This document shows, in pieces, positions 31,969-42,225 of a DNA stretch of 64,000 nucleotides. The stretch is taken from the NCBI GenBank assembly GCA_039720395.1, contig JBBPBK010000086.1:186001-250000 (forward strand). The letters are read 5' to 3'. Every line of letters starts with the position of its first letter. The stretch's first letter is position 1. The notes below the pieces were generated by a model. That model was not told the origin of the DNA, did no database searches, and was given only the letters and a program-made list of their open reading frames with translations. This stretch comes from Liquidambar formosana (Eukaryota; Streptophyta; Magnoliopsida; Saxifragales; Altingiaceae). Position numbers and translations under genes: made by a program.

Positions 31969-34900
31969 AATGAAAAATTGGTCCACAACTCTTACTGACT
32001 TGAATAATAGTGTGGAAATAATCCCGATCTCAACATCATAAAGACAATTCGAAGTGGTAACCACGGTTTACATTTAGAGACAGTCTACACTATGAGAATG
32101 ATGATTCCATCCTTCTCAAATCGGTACGGGCTCAACATTATTATCAGCACGAACTCAATCAACCCCTGATCGGGATCACAAGAGTCAGAACTCTCTTCAT
32201 CCTGACCTGAGGTCCCATCCAGCTCAACTAACAAGTCAATTAGCACGGTAACAAGCAGGTCCCCTTTTAGTACGGAATGTACAACGGCTCTCTCAACCAT
32301 GGTTTAATTCCAGAACTGTGGTCAATGAGCCTTGGTTAGGGAATTACACTTGACCCGAGGGTAACCATTTAACCATGGTCGGCCAACCATGGTTAGACGG
32401 TTATTAGGCCAACCCAGGTTAGATCTAAGCTAACCCAAATGGTTATCAGGACTAACCTGGGTTAGTCCGTACAAAGGGTATAAAAAAGGAACATACAGCA
32501 GCCGGATGAGGTATGAACAGTACCCTAATTCTCACACACACACACACACATCATCCTCTTCCAAAGAACCCTACCTCCATGGTTGCTAACTTGAGCTTTG
32601 GAGAGGGCTTGGTCGAACCCACTTCGGCCTCCCTCTAACTTAGATTTGAGCTTGTGATTGCAGATCAAACAGTGGGATTAGCTCCATTCTTCAAGCAGTG
32701 TTCATGGTCTAGTTTCACCCTCACACAAATAGTATAGATAAATATTGGCCATTTTCCCCCCTCTCCTTTTCCCTTCTCTCCATTTGACTTTTTATTTGAA
32801 TCGATTCCATATTTTTAAAATTAATGCTACATAGGTTTATTTATTTATTTAATTTTTTTTAAATATGTAAGGTTCAAACCATTTTATCCAAAAACTTTCT
32901 AAGATTTCAATTGCTCGGAAGAAAATTAAGCGTTATTCTAGATGCTCATAAATGTATATTCTTGTGTGGATGATATTATTAGAAGTGAAGTTGAGTAGTA
33001 CACTACTACATAAAATTAATTAGGATCGCCTAGAAGGAAAACAATTCAACCGTGCTCATGCTTTCAAATCACTTAACTTCAGATCTCTTTTGTGATGTAG
33101 GACAACCTTTAAAGTAGAAAATAATGTTGACTACAATCAAATATAGGTGGGCTTGGGCTTTCTTTTTTTGGTTTGTTTGTTTCTTTTTGTCTTTGTTTTG
33201 TTTTTTGTTTTTTGTTTTTTTTCTTCTTTTTTTTTTTTTTGGGTTTTTGCTTTTATTGGGTGGTTTTAAGGTTTTCAAGGCTAGTTAGTGTAGAAAAGTG
33301 GAGTTAGGGTTTTCTGTCAAAGGTAAGGGTTTTATGGTTGAAATGGTGGTTGAACTGTTGAAGTACGGGCTAGTTGTGGGTAAGAAAGCATAACAGTGAT
33401 AGTAATTAAAATAAAGAAGATAGAGAGGGGGCATGAGAAGGGAATAAACCTTAGAATGTCATTTAGGTCTTCTAGGAGTCTCTCCTAGAATATGATCTAC
33501 AGTCTATGGAGTCTCGCTGTTAAATTTTATTTTATTTTATTTTATTTTTAATTTTGAGAGAATTCTCACTAATCAAATTAGGATTTCTTCTAAAACAAAT
33601 AAATATTGTTAATAACTAAATAAGATCATAACTATGTTAAACGAGAATAAGAATTGGCAAACTCTTCACTGAATGCTTACGAACTTTAAGACCAAGCAAC
33701 CCAAATTTGTAGAACGATCAAAATACCACTAATGCTTGATATTCAGATTTCACCAAATCCTTTGTAGGTGAGACCAAATAGATTCAACCATGCCACCAAG
33801 AACACTCCCTTAACATATAGCACCAATGGTGGGGTACTAGGGCCCATGGATGGAGCTTGTATTATCTCTTCAAATTTTAAGAACTCCATCTTCATCATTC
33901 TCACCCTAGTTGAAGAAAACTCGACTTGAATTTTGAAGTATTGAACCCAATAGTAAAATTTCTTGGTCCAGGACTTGTGTTTTTAGCTTAGAATAATAAC
34001 TTTAAAGAGGATATCGCTTTATTCTCCTTATGAAACATAGTGAGGGTGATATCAATCTTTCTAATTATACTACTAAAATTTTCTAAAATGAAATAATCAG
34101 TTAATGCAAGTGGTGTAGGAGACACATCGTTGATCTGCTCTAGAACATGAATTAGGTAGCAATGTAGCATGCTCATTCATTTTATATCTTTTGGTTCTGT
34201 AATGCATTGATCTGACTCTTTTAAGATATTCTTAGTTATAAAGACAAAATGGGATTTCGTATCTTTAACATTTTCTTTGGCCTTTGGTGTCACCAACAAT
34301 GGTCATGCAACAAGACTATAGCCTTCTTTGATCATACCACCAGAATAATCATTTTATTATTATTATTAATATTAATTGAATCTATTATATTGTGTTCCAA
34401 AAAAGGGCAAAGCACATATGTGCAACATATACAAGCAAGAACAAGTCAAAAGGCTAGAGCTGAAGAGAATCTATAAAATGTACAAAAGAGTAATTTAATC
34501 TGCTACTCTACGTACAGTTCCAAAAGATTTATTTTTTATTTTATTTACCCAAGGGGACTTTTTTTTTTTTTTTTTTTTTAATAAAGAAAAGGGACTTTGA
34601 GTCTAGAATATACGCTTCAACATCCTAAAATATTCTGCAATTTCTTTCTTTCCTAATGCCCAAAAGAGAATATGAGGCGCTGCATTCTGAAAGACAGGAC
34701 ACACAGACGGTGGTATACAACCCCTCTCACCTCCACACCCATCTACCACAAAAACTTTAACCAAATTTGCATCAACCATATTTTGTAGCAACTTACTTAA
34801 AGCCTCCATTACAAGGATGAATAACAAAAAAGACAAAGGAAATCCTTGTCTTATTAGAGTGAACAAACAATACATGCCCATTATGGAGCCTAGATAAAGT

Positions 34901-37377
34901 TATTAAATTCCAAATGGAAAAGAGAAAGAATGATAGAAAAAAGAAAGAATGATAGGACAAACAGAAGTGTGCATAATTATATAATATGAAATTATCCAAA
35001 TTGATTATCTACAACCATTTCATGATTAAATTAGCAAAAAATTATGTCATGAGAGAAATGAAAATTCCAAACCAATGACTATCAAGTAACCCAAAACAAC
35101 TATCAAACAGAACTTATTCATCAATGAATGGTGGAAGATAAGCACAGCATATTCAATCAAATTCAGCCATCACCACTCTTAACTTAATATAGGTCATATT
35201 GAAGAGGGGATGCATCGGTATCCAAAATTTCAAAATAAGCATATTCAAGACATAATCTATGCAATGTAACTTTAAAAGATGCTCTATCCATTAGTCAATA
35301 TGGTACATAAACATGGTTGAGCAACAAAATAGTAATCAATTATGAGAGCCAATAACAAAATAAGATGTCAAAGCATTTTTCAATTAGTTTGTTAGTATCA
35401 TCTAGAAATTCAACAAAAGGAAAATGAAAGAATGATAAGTGAAAAAAGAAATTGAACAAAATGATATGGTATGACATAATCCAAATTGATCATCTGCAAC
35501 AATTATTTCATGTATAAATTACCAAAGCTTCATAACATGGGACAGAATACGCTAAAAATACCAAGAATAACTTCCAAACAGAATTTATTCATCAATAAAT
35601 GGTGGAAAAAATGTAAGTACAACAAATGCCAATCAAATTCACCTATTACCTTTCTTAAATGGGTATGGATGGATTTACAGGTAATATTTACAACAAAAAC
35701 GTTTAACTAGATCAGGAAGAAAAACCTTGGCACCCAAAATTTCAGAATAAGCCTAATGAAGACACAATCTATGCAATGTGACTTAGCACAAAAACTGATA
35801 ACATTGAAGCTATAGATGGAATAGCAAGGAGATTCACAACATTCACTAATCTAGTGTTTAGTCAACTCAATTGTTAAAAGGGTTGAGATATTGGTACAAA
35901 CGCTTTCCCTTAGAATTAAATCTAGGTGCTTAAATAGAGATGTGCTTCTGGATGTTATGCAAACAGCTAAACTAAAAGATAAGTTTATCAAACAACAAAG
36001 AGACTAGCAATGCATTTTGAAAAGTTGATCAACCAATGAACAAGATATTATTTGAGATAGAGATATGATATTAGGATAGATAAGTCGGTCAACACATAGC
36101 AAGATTAAATAAATATACCTCCCACTCTTGTTGACTTTGAATTCCATCATATGCCATCAAGAAAGGCTTCATCTTCTCTAGTGCATCCCGAAGAGGAATA
36201 GGTGGCTTCTCATCTATATCCGGGTTCGTACCAAACTCCTCCATCAAGTACTCGGGCTCAAACTCTATCTGCAACCCACAAAAATGCAAATCACTCAATA
36301 ACCACAAACATAGTACTGAAGTGAAAACTCTCATTTCTGAGTTAACTCAATTGAATTTTAAATACTTACCGAACAATTTGTATGAAATGCATCCAAAAAT
36401 GCATCCTCCATAGGAGAAGGTAATACTCTACCACTCATTTCTTCAAACGCTTCAACCAATTTATTCATAGTCTCCGGCCCAACCCTATCAGCCAATCTCT
36501 CACCATCCGCATTATCTCCAAGGTAAAGCCCAGTCCCATAATCGTCCTCCGAGTCCTTTCCCCGACGATCCATCCTATCCCCTCTACCCCTCCCACCCGA
36601 AAACCCCCTTCCTCGGCCACGCCCCGACCTGCCTCTCCCTCTTACTGCACTTCCCCTCCCACCACCATCATCACCACTGCGTGATAAAATCCCTACTGCC
36701 TTCTTCACCGCATCGTCACGGCTTAACCTTGGTGCACCCGACACCGGCGTACCTCGCCCTCTTTCAGGCTCAGCTTGCCGAGGTCGAAGATGGCGATTTT
36801 CTTCCTTCAGTTTCTCTTCAGAACCCAATTGCTCCGTGGGCTTTCCCCGCCCAAAACCAGTCGATAACACCGACAATATACTCCCAGGAAGATCACTAGC
36901 TTCTCTAATTTTACCTGATCCGCCAATTTGGGTTTTCTGTATCGGCTCATCATCTTTACGGAAAAATATGGGTTTTTTTGGTCCAACTCCTTGAGACTCA
37001 GATTGTTGTGGGCGTGACTCAGTGGGTTGAGTCGTAACTCGTCCTCGACCAGCAGCAGCAGGAGTTATAGAAGACAAGAAGGATGAAAACGCAGGGGCAG
37101 ATGGGGCTGCAGGAATGGGTTTGCCACGGCCATGGCCGAGTCCAGAAGGAACTGGGGGTGACTCGTTGGAGGACTCAGGCTTGGACTCATCTGATCCCGG
37201 TTTACCAGGAGCTTGAGTGAACTCGAACTGCGTGGGACTGCCAGGGGAGCCAATGCCAGAGCCACGACCACGGCCTCTACCACTAGAACCAGATGAAGTG
37301 GAGAAGGCAGATGATGGGATTAGGGTTTGTTTGGTGATATTAGGGTTTGGGAATCTTCTTGCTAGGGTTCCTCTCAT
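24245..37377 (-). CDS. Gly/Arg-rich, probably mitochondrial protein of unknown function (4 exons)
   Basis: Joining 36370..37377, 36119..36268, 27414..27599 and 24245..24325 on the minus strand gives 474 codons plus stop. All junctions are GT-AG and in phase 0. The N-terminus (MRGTLARRFP, then Ser/Thr-rich) looks like a mitochondrial presequence. Residues 31-285 are disordered and contain RG/GRG repeats (35-39, 241-266), suggestive of RNA contact. The conserved part is the C-terminal 180 residues: MNKLVEAFEEMSGRVLP (304-320), EFEPEYLMEEFG, ALEKMKPFLMAYDGIQSQQEW, VPYLKELVDYYSGPDRVTAKK, and SNPGWGFDKKCQFMDK ending EVSQHYK. I recall the same C-terminal block from uncharacterised plant proteins but cannot name its role. 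Introns are 101, 8519 and 3088 bp; the long ones are full of transposable elements, yet splice sites and frames are intact, so the gene looks functional. Confidence 0.88.
25080..26677 (+). pseudogene. Decayed LINE (RT to zinc-finger region) in intron 3, antisense to the host gene
   Basis: Successive frames read as a plant LINE: a degenerate DIRDFHPISL region near 25110, SQDAFxSERQFLDAILIAN at 25200-25265, a mutated FADD box (ADYTIIFC) near 25388-25410, CFEAVSGLKMNLGQSDLFPV and LPTKYLGLLLG at 25455-25610, then a RFWLDGW...-like region and a zf-RVT-like tail ending in an A-run at 26664-26677. It has many frameshifts and stops, and a GA run (25350-25370) inserted before the FADD box. Confidence 0.8.
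26678..27360. other. Intron 3 sequence without recognised elements
   Basis: A plus-strand 126-codon frame (26794..27174) lacks any known motif and lies inside the intron. Not called as a gene. Confidence 0.4.
27414..27599 (-). CDS. Exon 3 of the Gly/Arg-rich mitochondrial-type gene
   Basis: 62 codons, from CTAG|GAAATC to CTCCAG|GTTAGT. It encodes EIMEETMEKVPYLKELVDYY through NRAVLSLQ. An ATG inside the exon (27593) is not a gene start. Confidence 0.88.
27600..28927. other. Start of the 8.5-kb intron 2, no complete element identified
   Basis: It contains CCCCTCCAA-type repeats (28130-28250, 28445-28465), CA/TG-rich stretches and short frames without motifs. Probably old repeat debris. Confidence 0.35.
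28942..29145 (-). mobile_element. Full-length tRNA-derived SINE with 14-bp target duplication
   Basis: On the minus strand the head carries a polymerase III A-box (TAGCTCAGTTGG, 29118-29129) and a B-box-like GAGTTTGACTC (29075-29085) at tRNA-like spacing. The body follows, then an ATCAAAAAG end. Identical GTATAGTTCTACAA lies on both sides (28928-28941 and 29146-29159). The head resembles a tRNA but the element does not fold as one, and it lies inside an intron. Confidence 0.88.
29646..29917. mobile_element. Stowaway-type MITE, TA target duplication
   Basis: Terminal repeats CTCCCTCCGTCCCACAAAGA are near-perfect at both ends (complemented on the right). TA flanks at 29644-29645 and 29918-29919. 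272 bp, no ORF. Confidence 0.92.
29948..31219. mobile_element. Non-autonomous hAT-type element with 8-bp target duplication AACAACTT
   Basis: Terminal inverted repeats CATAGTTGTTAAAAGCGCG (left) and CATAGTTATTAAAGGCGC (complement of right) are followed at each end by GGCGC-rich sequence. Perfect 8-bp duplications flank it (29940-29947 and 31220-31227), as expected for hAT. The interior has CTT microsatellites and three diverged tandem copies (about 150-180 bp) of a GCTATTTTCTGA ... GCTCCAGC ... TACTGTTCT segment (30438-30840). No transposase ORF; the 128-codon frame at 30213 is poly-Ser/Leu from the microsatellites. Confidence 0.9.
31220..32005. other. Intron 2 spacer with CT microsatellite
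   Basis: AT-rich, with a (CT)n run at about 31930-31965. No gene seen. Confidence 0.45.
32011..32727 (+). mobile_element. Solo LTR, 717 bp, with 5-bp target duplication AATAG
   Basis: It begins TGTGGAAATA and ends CCCTCACACA, flanked by AATAG at 32006-32010 and 32728-32732. Orientation is taken as plus because GGTATAAAAAAGG (about 32478-32490) is a good TATA box, followed by a leader-like stretch with a CA repeat and sequence typical of the downstream part of plant Ty3-type LTRs (GGGCTTGGTCGAACCCACTT). No internal retroelement genes or second LTR nearby, so a recombination product. Confidence 0.82.
32290..32470 (+). repeat. Cluster of AACCATGGTT-type palindromes in the 717-bp LTR
   Basis: AACCATGGTT at 32295 and 32385, AACCATGGTC at 32371, and related AACCCAGGTTAG and AACCTGGGTTAG boxes further on lie just upstream of the TATA box, where LTR enhancers usually sit. 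Confidence 0.75.
32733..34602. other. Intron 2 sequence, no complete element identified
   Basis: T-rich tracts (33160-33245), a TTTTA repeat (33525-33550) and AT-rich filler. Short frames (33069..33278 Lys-rich, 33988..34176) reflect base composition. Confidence 0.4.
34603..34881 (-). pseudogene. LINE reverse-transcriptase fragment in intron 2 (sense to host)
   Basis: A 92-codon frame contains IRQGFPLSFLLFILVMEALS, the RQGDPLSP...EALS block of plant LINE reverse transcriptases, with the Asp replaced by Phe. It then loses the expected FADD region in unrelated sequence. A truncated relic. Confidence 0.7.
34925..35790. repeat. Diverged tandem duplication of about 300-350 bp
   Basis: The segment 34985-35280 recurs at 35470-35790. 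Shared blocks in order: CCAAATTGATYATCT, TTATTCATCAATRAATGGTGG, AATCAAATTCA, CCAAAATTTCARAATAAGC and CACAATCTATGCAATGTRAC. It lies in intron 2. Confidence 0.7.
36119..36268 (-). CDS. Exon 2 of the Gly/Arg-rich mitochondrial-type gene
   Basis: 50 codons, from TTGCAG|ATAGAG to TGGGAG|GTATAT. It encodes IEFEPEYLMEEFG through QSQQEWE. Confidence 0.9.
36370..37377 (-). CDS. Exon 1 of the Gly/Arg-rich mitochondrial-type gene
   Basis: 336 codons from the ATG at 37377. The frame ends at the donor in TCG|GTAAGT (36370/36369). It carries the presumed presequence, both RG-rich tracts and the start of the conserved C-terminal domain. Confidence 0.9.
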
Positions 37378-38690
37378 GGCAGAGGTTTTAAATCATTAAC
37401 ATTCACAAACAATGAAAAGGGAAGCCTTACTGCGTATTCTGCTGTTATTAGGTAGTAAAAGAATAGTGTTTTGTCTATTGGCTACTGAGGACTGTATATT
37501 TCAAAAACGGTGTTTGCAAAGAAAGCCACCATAGACCTGAAATGATAGGATTATCCTTAGAGGAAGTGCCTTTTTTCCTGTTTGACAAACATAAAAGATC
37601 TGTTAAAGTCCTCTTGCTACAATTACAAAAATAAAAATAAAAAACTGCATGAGTTGGTTAAAAATTTCTCAAGAAAAAAAAAGAAGGAAGATGACAATAT
37701 TAACTCATCAGCATTATATTATTTTCACAATAAGAGAAAAAACCCAACTAGTAAATAGATTTTACCTACAGCGGCCAATACAATAGGTTCAATAGTCAGC
37801 TGAGATTTTCCCTTATGCAAGGATCGTTGTAGAATTGAACATGATCAAATTTAGGGCCTATTTTATGTCTCATGAGATTTCAAAATTTTATGGCTCATTG
37901 TCCAGTTCGAGGGAAAATTCATGTTCAATATGTTAGTACCTACCCTGGAGGAGCCTTGAAGTGTCCTTATTGATTTTGCTACTCTCAGATGCTATATGTC
38001 ATAGATTTTTCCAACACTCTTTTTTTATAAATAATTACTCATGGCATGAATAATCCATCAATTATTCAAATAACTAGTAAGGCTTCCACCAATATCATAA
38101 TGAAAGGAAAATATATATATATATATACATATATCTATCTATGCAGCACAAATTTGCAATTCCATTAAATATAAAATGACTACAAATTACATCAATCATT
38201 CAATAAGGTTAAATGGCAACATTAACATAATTTGCATGAAATGGCACATCTATCAGCCAAAGATTGAAACATTACACAATTGGAGACAAAGTCAAAACTA
38301 TTTGGGCAAAAGGGGCGGCCGACTAACCAAAGATTGAAACATTTCTTTTTTAAAGCAATAAATGATAGCAGTTTTCGCTTTGGAGAAACAAATCAAATGT
38401 CAAGAAAATAAAAAACCCCTCGAATTAGAACCCATATATGGAAAACCCTAAAATGGTTACTGATTGAGGGCCTGTTTGGCAACCCTGAAATTTGGTTCTG
38501 AACCAATTTCATCTATCTAGTTTATGCTCAAGCGAAGTTATGTTCAAACCGTTTTCATTTCCTACCTCTACGTCTAAAATTGAGTTCTATCCAGTTTCTT
38601 ACTGTGATATTGTTTGGTTCGCATATAACAAGATAATCTGGAAATGAAGATAGAGCAAAGGAACAAACCCTATAGATCTACTTCCTTCTC
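37378..38690. other. Immediate upstream region of the mitochondrial-type gene
   Basis: Should contain the proximal promoter and/or leader. A possible splice acceptor (TAATAACAG, ending at 37442) lies 65 bases before the ATG. A TA run is at 38113-38128. A GGGCCTGTTTGGCAACC motif at 38468 resembles DNA-transposon ends. No other gene seen. Confidence 0.4.
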
Positions 38691-38696
38691 TCGCTC

Positions 38697-38698
<2 letters not shown>

Positions 38699-38729
<31 letters not shown>

Positions 38730-38925
38730 ACTGGAATCTTTTCCCAAACCTTCCATCAGTATAGAGATGGAGGTGGGATTCGAAAATGATACGAACCCTT
38801 GTAGAACTCACCCTTGAAAACCAGCTTGAAAGGAGAGGGTGCCCAAGAGCTAATATACAAATGGTTAAGCCCATACTTAACTGATGTGGGACACTGACAA
38901 CCACGCACCACACTTCCACAGCCAA
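38699..38925 (-). repeat. Dispersed repeat with poly(A) tail, copy 1 (partner 42226-42310)
   Basis: On the minus strand GTCCCACATCAGTTAAGTAT, GGGCTTAACCAT, TAGCTCTTGG, CAAGCTGGTTTTCAAGGGTG and AGTTCTACAAGGGTTCGTAT lead to a run of about 25 A (plus-strand T at 38701-38725). The first five blocks recur at 42226-42310. The poly(A) end suggests retroposition. Similar sequence is widespread in plant genomes, but I do not know a formal family name. Confidence 0.6.
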
Positions 38926-39602
38926 CAACCACAGCGGCCCACTCTATCGACACTGACCCAATGGTAGCCCTTTCCCTTTGGGCGGCTTCACTCACCTACA
39001 AGTATTTAATGACTTAATACCATGCCCATACACAATACCAAACCATTTCAATCCAACCTATAGGTCGCCCCCTCCGCGGCAATCGACCGTAGCCCATACT
39101 GCATGCTCGTTTGGGATAGCTATAGCTTTTGCAACTTTTGCTGTAGAAGAAGAGAAGCAGAAGCTAGCTCTACTAATTGACTACTGAGAAGTGTTTGGGA
39201 ACTGTTTTCAAAAGGGCTGTTAGATGCTAGAAGAGCTTCTTTACCTTTTTGGCAAAAACAAGTCCTGAAACCACTACAACCCTGAAATGACACTATTGCC
39301 CTTAATGAAAGTGCTTATATTGCCTGTTTGGTAGTAAAAAATCTACTGAAAATTCTTTTTTTATGATTTTATTTTCAAAAATATTTAAAAAGAGGATCAT
39401 ATCATTAACCACAACTCAACTATTTTGCTCAAAATGACCATAGTTTGGAGTACTCTTTCTACCAAAAAAACAAAGGGAAAAAAACCATTGACACAATAAG
39501 GTGGTGCATATCTATTAATAAGCTCTATAGCAATCTTATCACGAATAACTCTCATTTGACTATCATCCATTGTTACACGATAAATCAACTCATCGGCACC
39601 TT
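38926..39602. other. Spacer with possible MITE ends
   Basis: TGCTCGTTTGGGATAGC (39104) and GCCTGTTTGGTAG (39321) look like weak terminal repeats of a small DNA element. No gene. Confidence 0.35.
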
Positions 39603-39972
39603 TTTCTTTTCTTTTTTTGGTAAGTAAGAATATCGTTACAAAGAAAAGGAAAGAATACACCTTGGCACATTGCCAAGTAATTAAAACTAAAAAGGGGCAA
39701 AGCAAAAGCCCCAATTTACACAAAAAGATCTAGTTGTATGATTGTCAATAGGCCTTTTGGATCCCACTAATCTACATCTAACATCTTTGAAAATATTACA
39801 AAAAATTACATAAACACTATAGTGGTTGTTTCCATGAATTTGGCCATTCCTTTTTCTCCAAATATTATACACAGTAGTAGCCCAAAGATATTCATTAAGC
39901 GAAAAGCGAGGGAGTCGCAAAATGCAACAAAGAGCCAAAGGGCAAGTTATCTTCATGACTGCAAAGGGAAAA
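39603..39972 (-). pseudogene. 3' end of a LINE (zf-RVT region)
   Basis: The minus-strand frame 39687..40013 contains LPRFSLNEYLWATTVYNIWR followed by KRNGQIHGN, the conserved end of plant LINE polyproteins (x-Y-x-I-W-R-x-R-N). It is followed by a short 3' UTR ending GTAACGATATTCTTACTTAC and an A-rich tail (plus-strand T at 39600-39617). Severely 5'-truncated. Confidence 0.75.
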
Positions 39973-40243
39973 AATGGAAAAAGAAACACTGCTGATCCCA
40001 CACATATAGCCAAACAAAAAAAAAAAGAAAAAAAAAATCACTATACCAAAGAAAACTCTCCATTCATTTTTAAATATCCTACTTTACAAGGGAGTAGTTC
40101 ACCCAAATGAAATGGAAAAAGAAACACTGCTGATCCCACAAATATAGCCAAACAGAAAAAAGAAAAAAAATCACTATACCAAAGAAAACTCACCATTCAT
40201 TTTTAAATATCCTACTTTACAAGGGAGCAATTCACCCAAATGA
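39973..40243 (+). repeat. Tandem duplication of about 135 bp
   Basis: Copies 39973-40110 and 40111-40243 begin AATGGAAAAAGAAACACTGC and end TTCACCCAAATGA, differing at few positions. The duplication includes the upstream edge of the adjoining LINE relic. Confidence 0.9.
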
Positions 40244-41198
40244 GGCCTAAGGTAATCCATAAGGACCTCCTGGATGTTATAAAGTCAGAAAACCAACTAT
40301 GATCCATGATTAGTAGAAGCAAAATATGATTCAATGCACTATCATAAAATGTGGATGTCATGCCAAATATATAAACTCCACCAACTTTAAAGGAAAAAAA
40401 AATGCATTAATAATAGGGAGCTAATATTGTTCTTGATCTATAGATCAAAATCAAACTGCAAATATGCTTGCCTTAAAAATATCATGACTGTAGTCTTTCT
40501 CAATATTTATACTCTAAAAATAGTTAGCATAATAATGACCATTTGCTAGCTTGGTGGGTTTTCAAGTTCACAATTGGTTCATCCACTATAACAATAGACC
40601 ATTTTTTTTTTCCTCTAATACTGTTGCTTAACAAAGGAAACGACATACCCAATTTACATAAGACAAACAAAAGGACTTCAAACCAATATTAATATGATTT
40701 GAGGAATAGACACAGACCACTAAGAAAGAAAATAAACCCCCGAGGCATATATATATAGAACGCATAAATTCAAACTTGCCAAAGTATTCTCGTTGTGTAG
40801 TGTTCTATCCCCCCCTATTACGTAAAGCGGGAGGTGCACAAATGACTTCTTTTCTTTTTTTTTACAGTTAAGAAATATCTTGTAAAATAAAAAAGATAAT
40901 ATGCAATTTTTTAACCCAATTATCCAAATAATCAGTCAAAATAGTTAGTGATTAAAGAAATTATCACCGACATCCCCAGCACAAGTAACACAGGACATTC
41001 AAAAAATTAAAGCAAAAACAATAAAATTTTCTAAGTAAATTGAAAACATCCAAATCATATAATTGGCTAAACACGATTTCTTACCATGGAAAACAATACG
41101 GATTAGAAGATTATAAAGAGATCTAGGGTTTAAAAAAAAAGGGCCTGGTATGAGAAAATAGAGAGATTTGGAAGAAGAAAGGGAGGGAGAAATTTTAC
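40244..41198. other. AT-rich spacer
   Basis: No gene seen. If the exon proposed at 41199-41420 is real, this is part of its intron. Confidence 0.35.
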
Positions 41199-41420
41199 CT
41201 GCAAAATTCGCCGGAAAGAGGGACGCGCAGTAGCCGGAGAGAGATGATCAGATGAATGTCCGAGATTCATCAACGAAAGAGAAGCTTTGAGCAAGAATGA
41301 CGGCGGGAATGGGAGGTCGAATATGGAACGTGATTCTTGAGGATCTAAAGGGTATTCCTTTTCTTTCAGTGTGTAATGCGAGGATATATTTGGAATTTGA
41401 AAAGTTTTATTAAACAAAAA
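41199..41420 (-). other. Possible non-coding first exon (5' UTR) of a minus-strand gene
   Basis: On the minus strand a C/T-rich, gene-leader-like stretch (CGTTGATGAATCTCGG, CTCTCTCCGGCTACTGCGCG, TTTCCGGCG) ends at a good donor, TTTTGCAG|GTAAAATTT (41199/41198). Unlike its surroundings it is CG-containing and not repetitive. The next downstream coding start on this strand is the 37377 ATG, preceded by an acceptor-like TAATAACAG. A 3.8-kb leader intron of that gene is one explanation. The alternative is an unrelated transcript. Confidence 0.35.
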
Positions 41421-42225
41421 CCAGCTTCCCGCATCACGTGTTAGAGAAGCAACAATCCGGATGCTTTTGCCCCCAACACGCGTTTGGGCTTGAAAGCTCT
41501 TTTTATATTTTCACCCGAACAGTCACCTAAGGTATATGATAGCTAGCTTTGATATAAAATGATACAAACCTGTTTACACCCTAAAAAGCGGCCTAGGGAT
41601 ATTTGTATTGGTATTTGGCTAGAGTTGTGAGCCCCTTTGTGGGATCGGCTTAGAAAAGCTGAATTCTTCGAGATGGTAATCGTGGGTGAAACAGTTGTTA
41701 ATTGTATGAACTGGATAGTTGGCAAAATGAGATCGCGGTTACCAAGTCATGGGATCGTGGTTACATTGGAAGCCGATAAATCACAAAATGGGTAGTTAAT
41801 GGGCGAATTCCATGGGAACGGTTGAAGCTTGGATATATAAAAGCTAAAAGATTACCATAGTGGAGGACTTTCAACTTCAATCAATAAATCAGTTCCCAGT
41901 GAACTTATCTTTTCTTTTCTTTTTAGAATTCTAGGATTGTAAACCCAGAAACGTGTGCTCCTTTCTGGTCAAAGGCGTGTGCACCTCTCTGTTCATATTT
42001 GTAATTTCAGAAGTTATCAATGAAAATGGCTTCATCCGTGGTAAGCATTTGTTTTTAATTTCTATAATTATTTTGTTTATTTGGTTACTTGTTACAGAAA
42101 AAGTCATTGAGTCCATTCAAGGCAAGATAGAACCCACAATTCATCACAATCTCGTGGCTGGCACGCTCGTGCAACCCTAATCCCTATAATCAAATTTTGG
42201 AGGAAACAGAACCCTTAGATAAAAC
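41421..42225. other. Spacer with promoter-like and possible retroelement sequence
   Basis: Contains CACGTG (41437), a TATATAAAAG (about 41833) and plus-strand sequence with a short ATGGCTTCATCCGTG|GTAAGC...TTACAG exon-like pattern (42029-42100) that soon meets stops. No gene can be supported. Confidence 0.3.

Noticed and set aside
41953..42180. Apparent plus-strand mini-gene (ATGGCTTCATCCGTG|GTAAGC ... TTACAG)
   Set aside because: Joining the pieces meets a stop within about 15 codons and no protein family is recognised.
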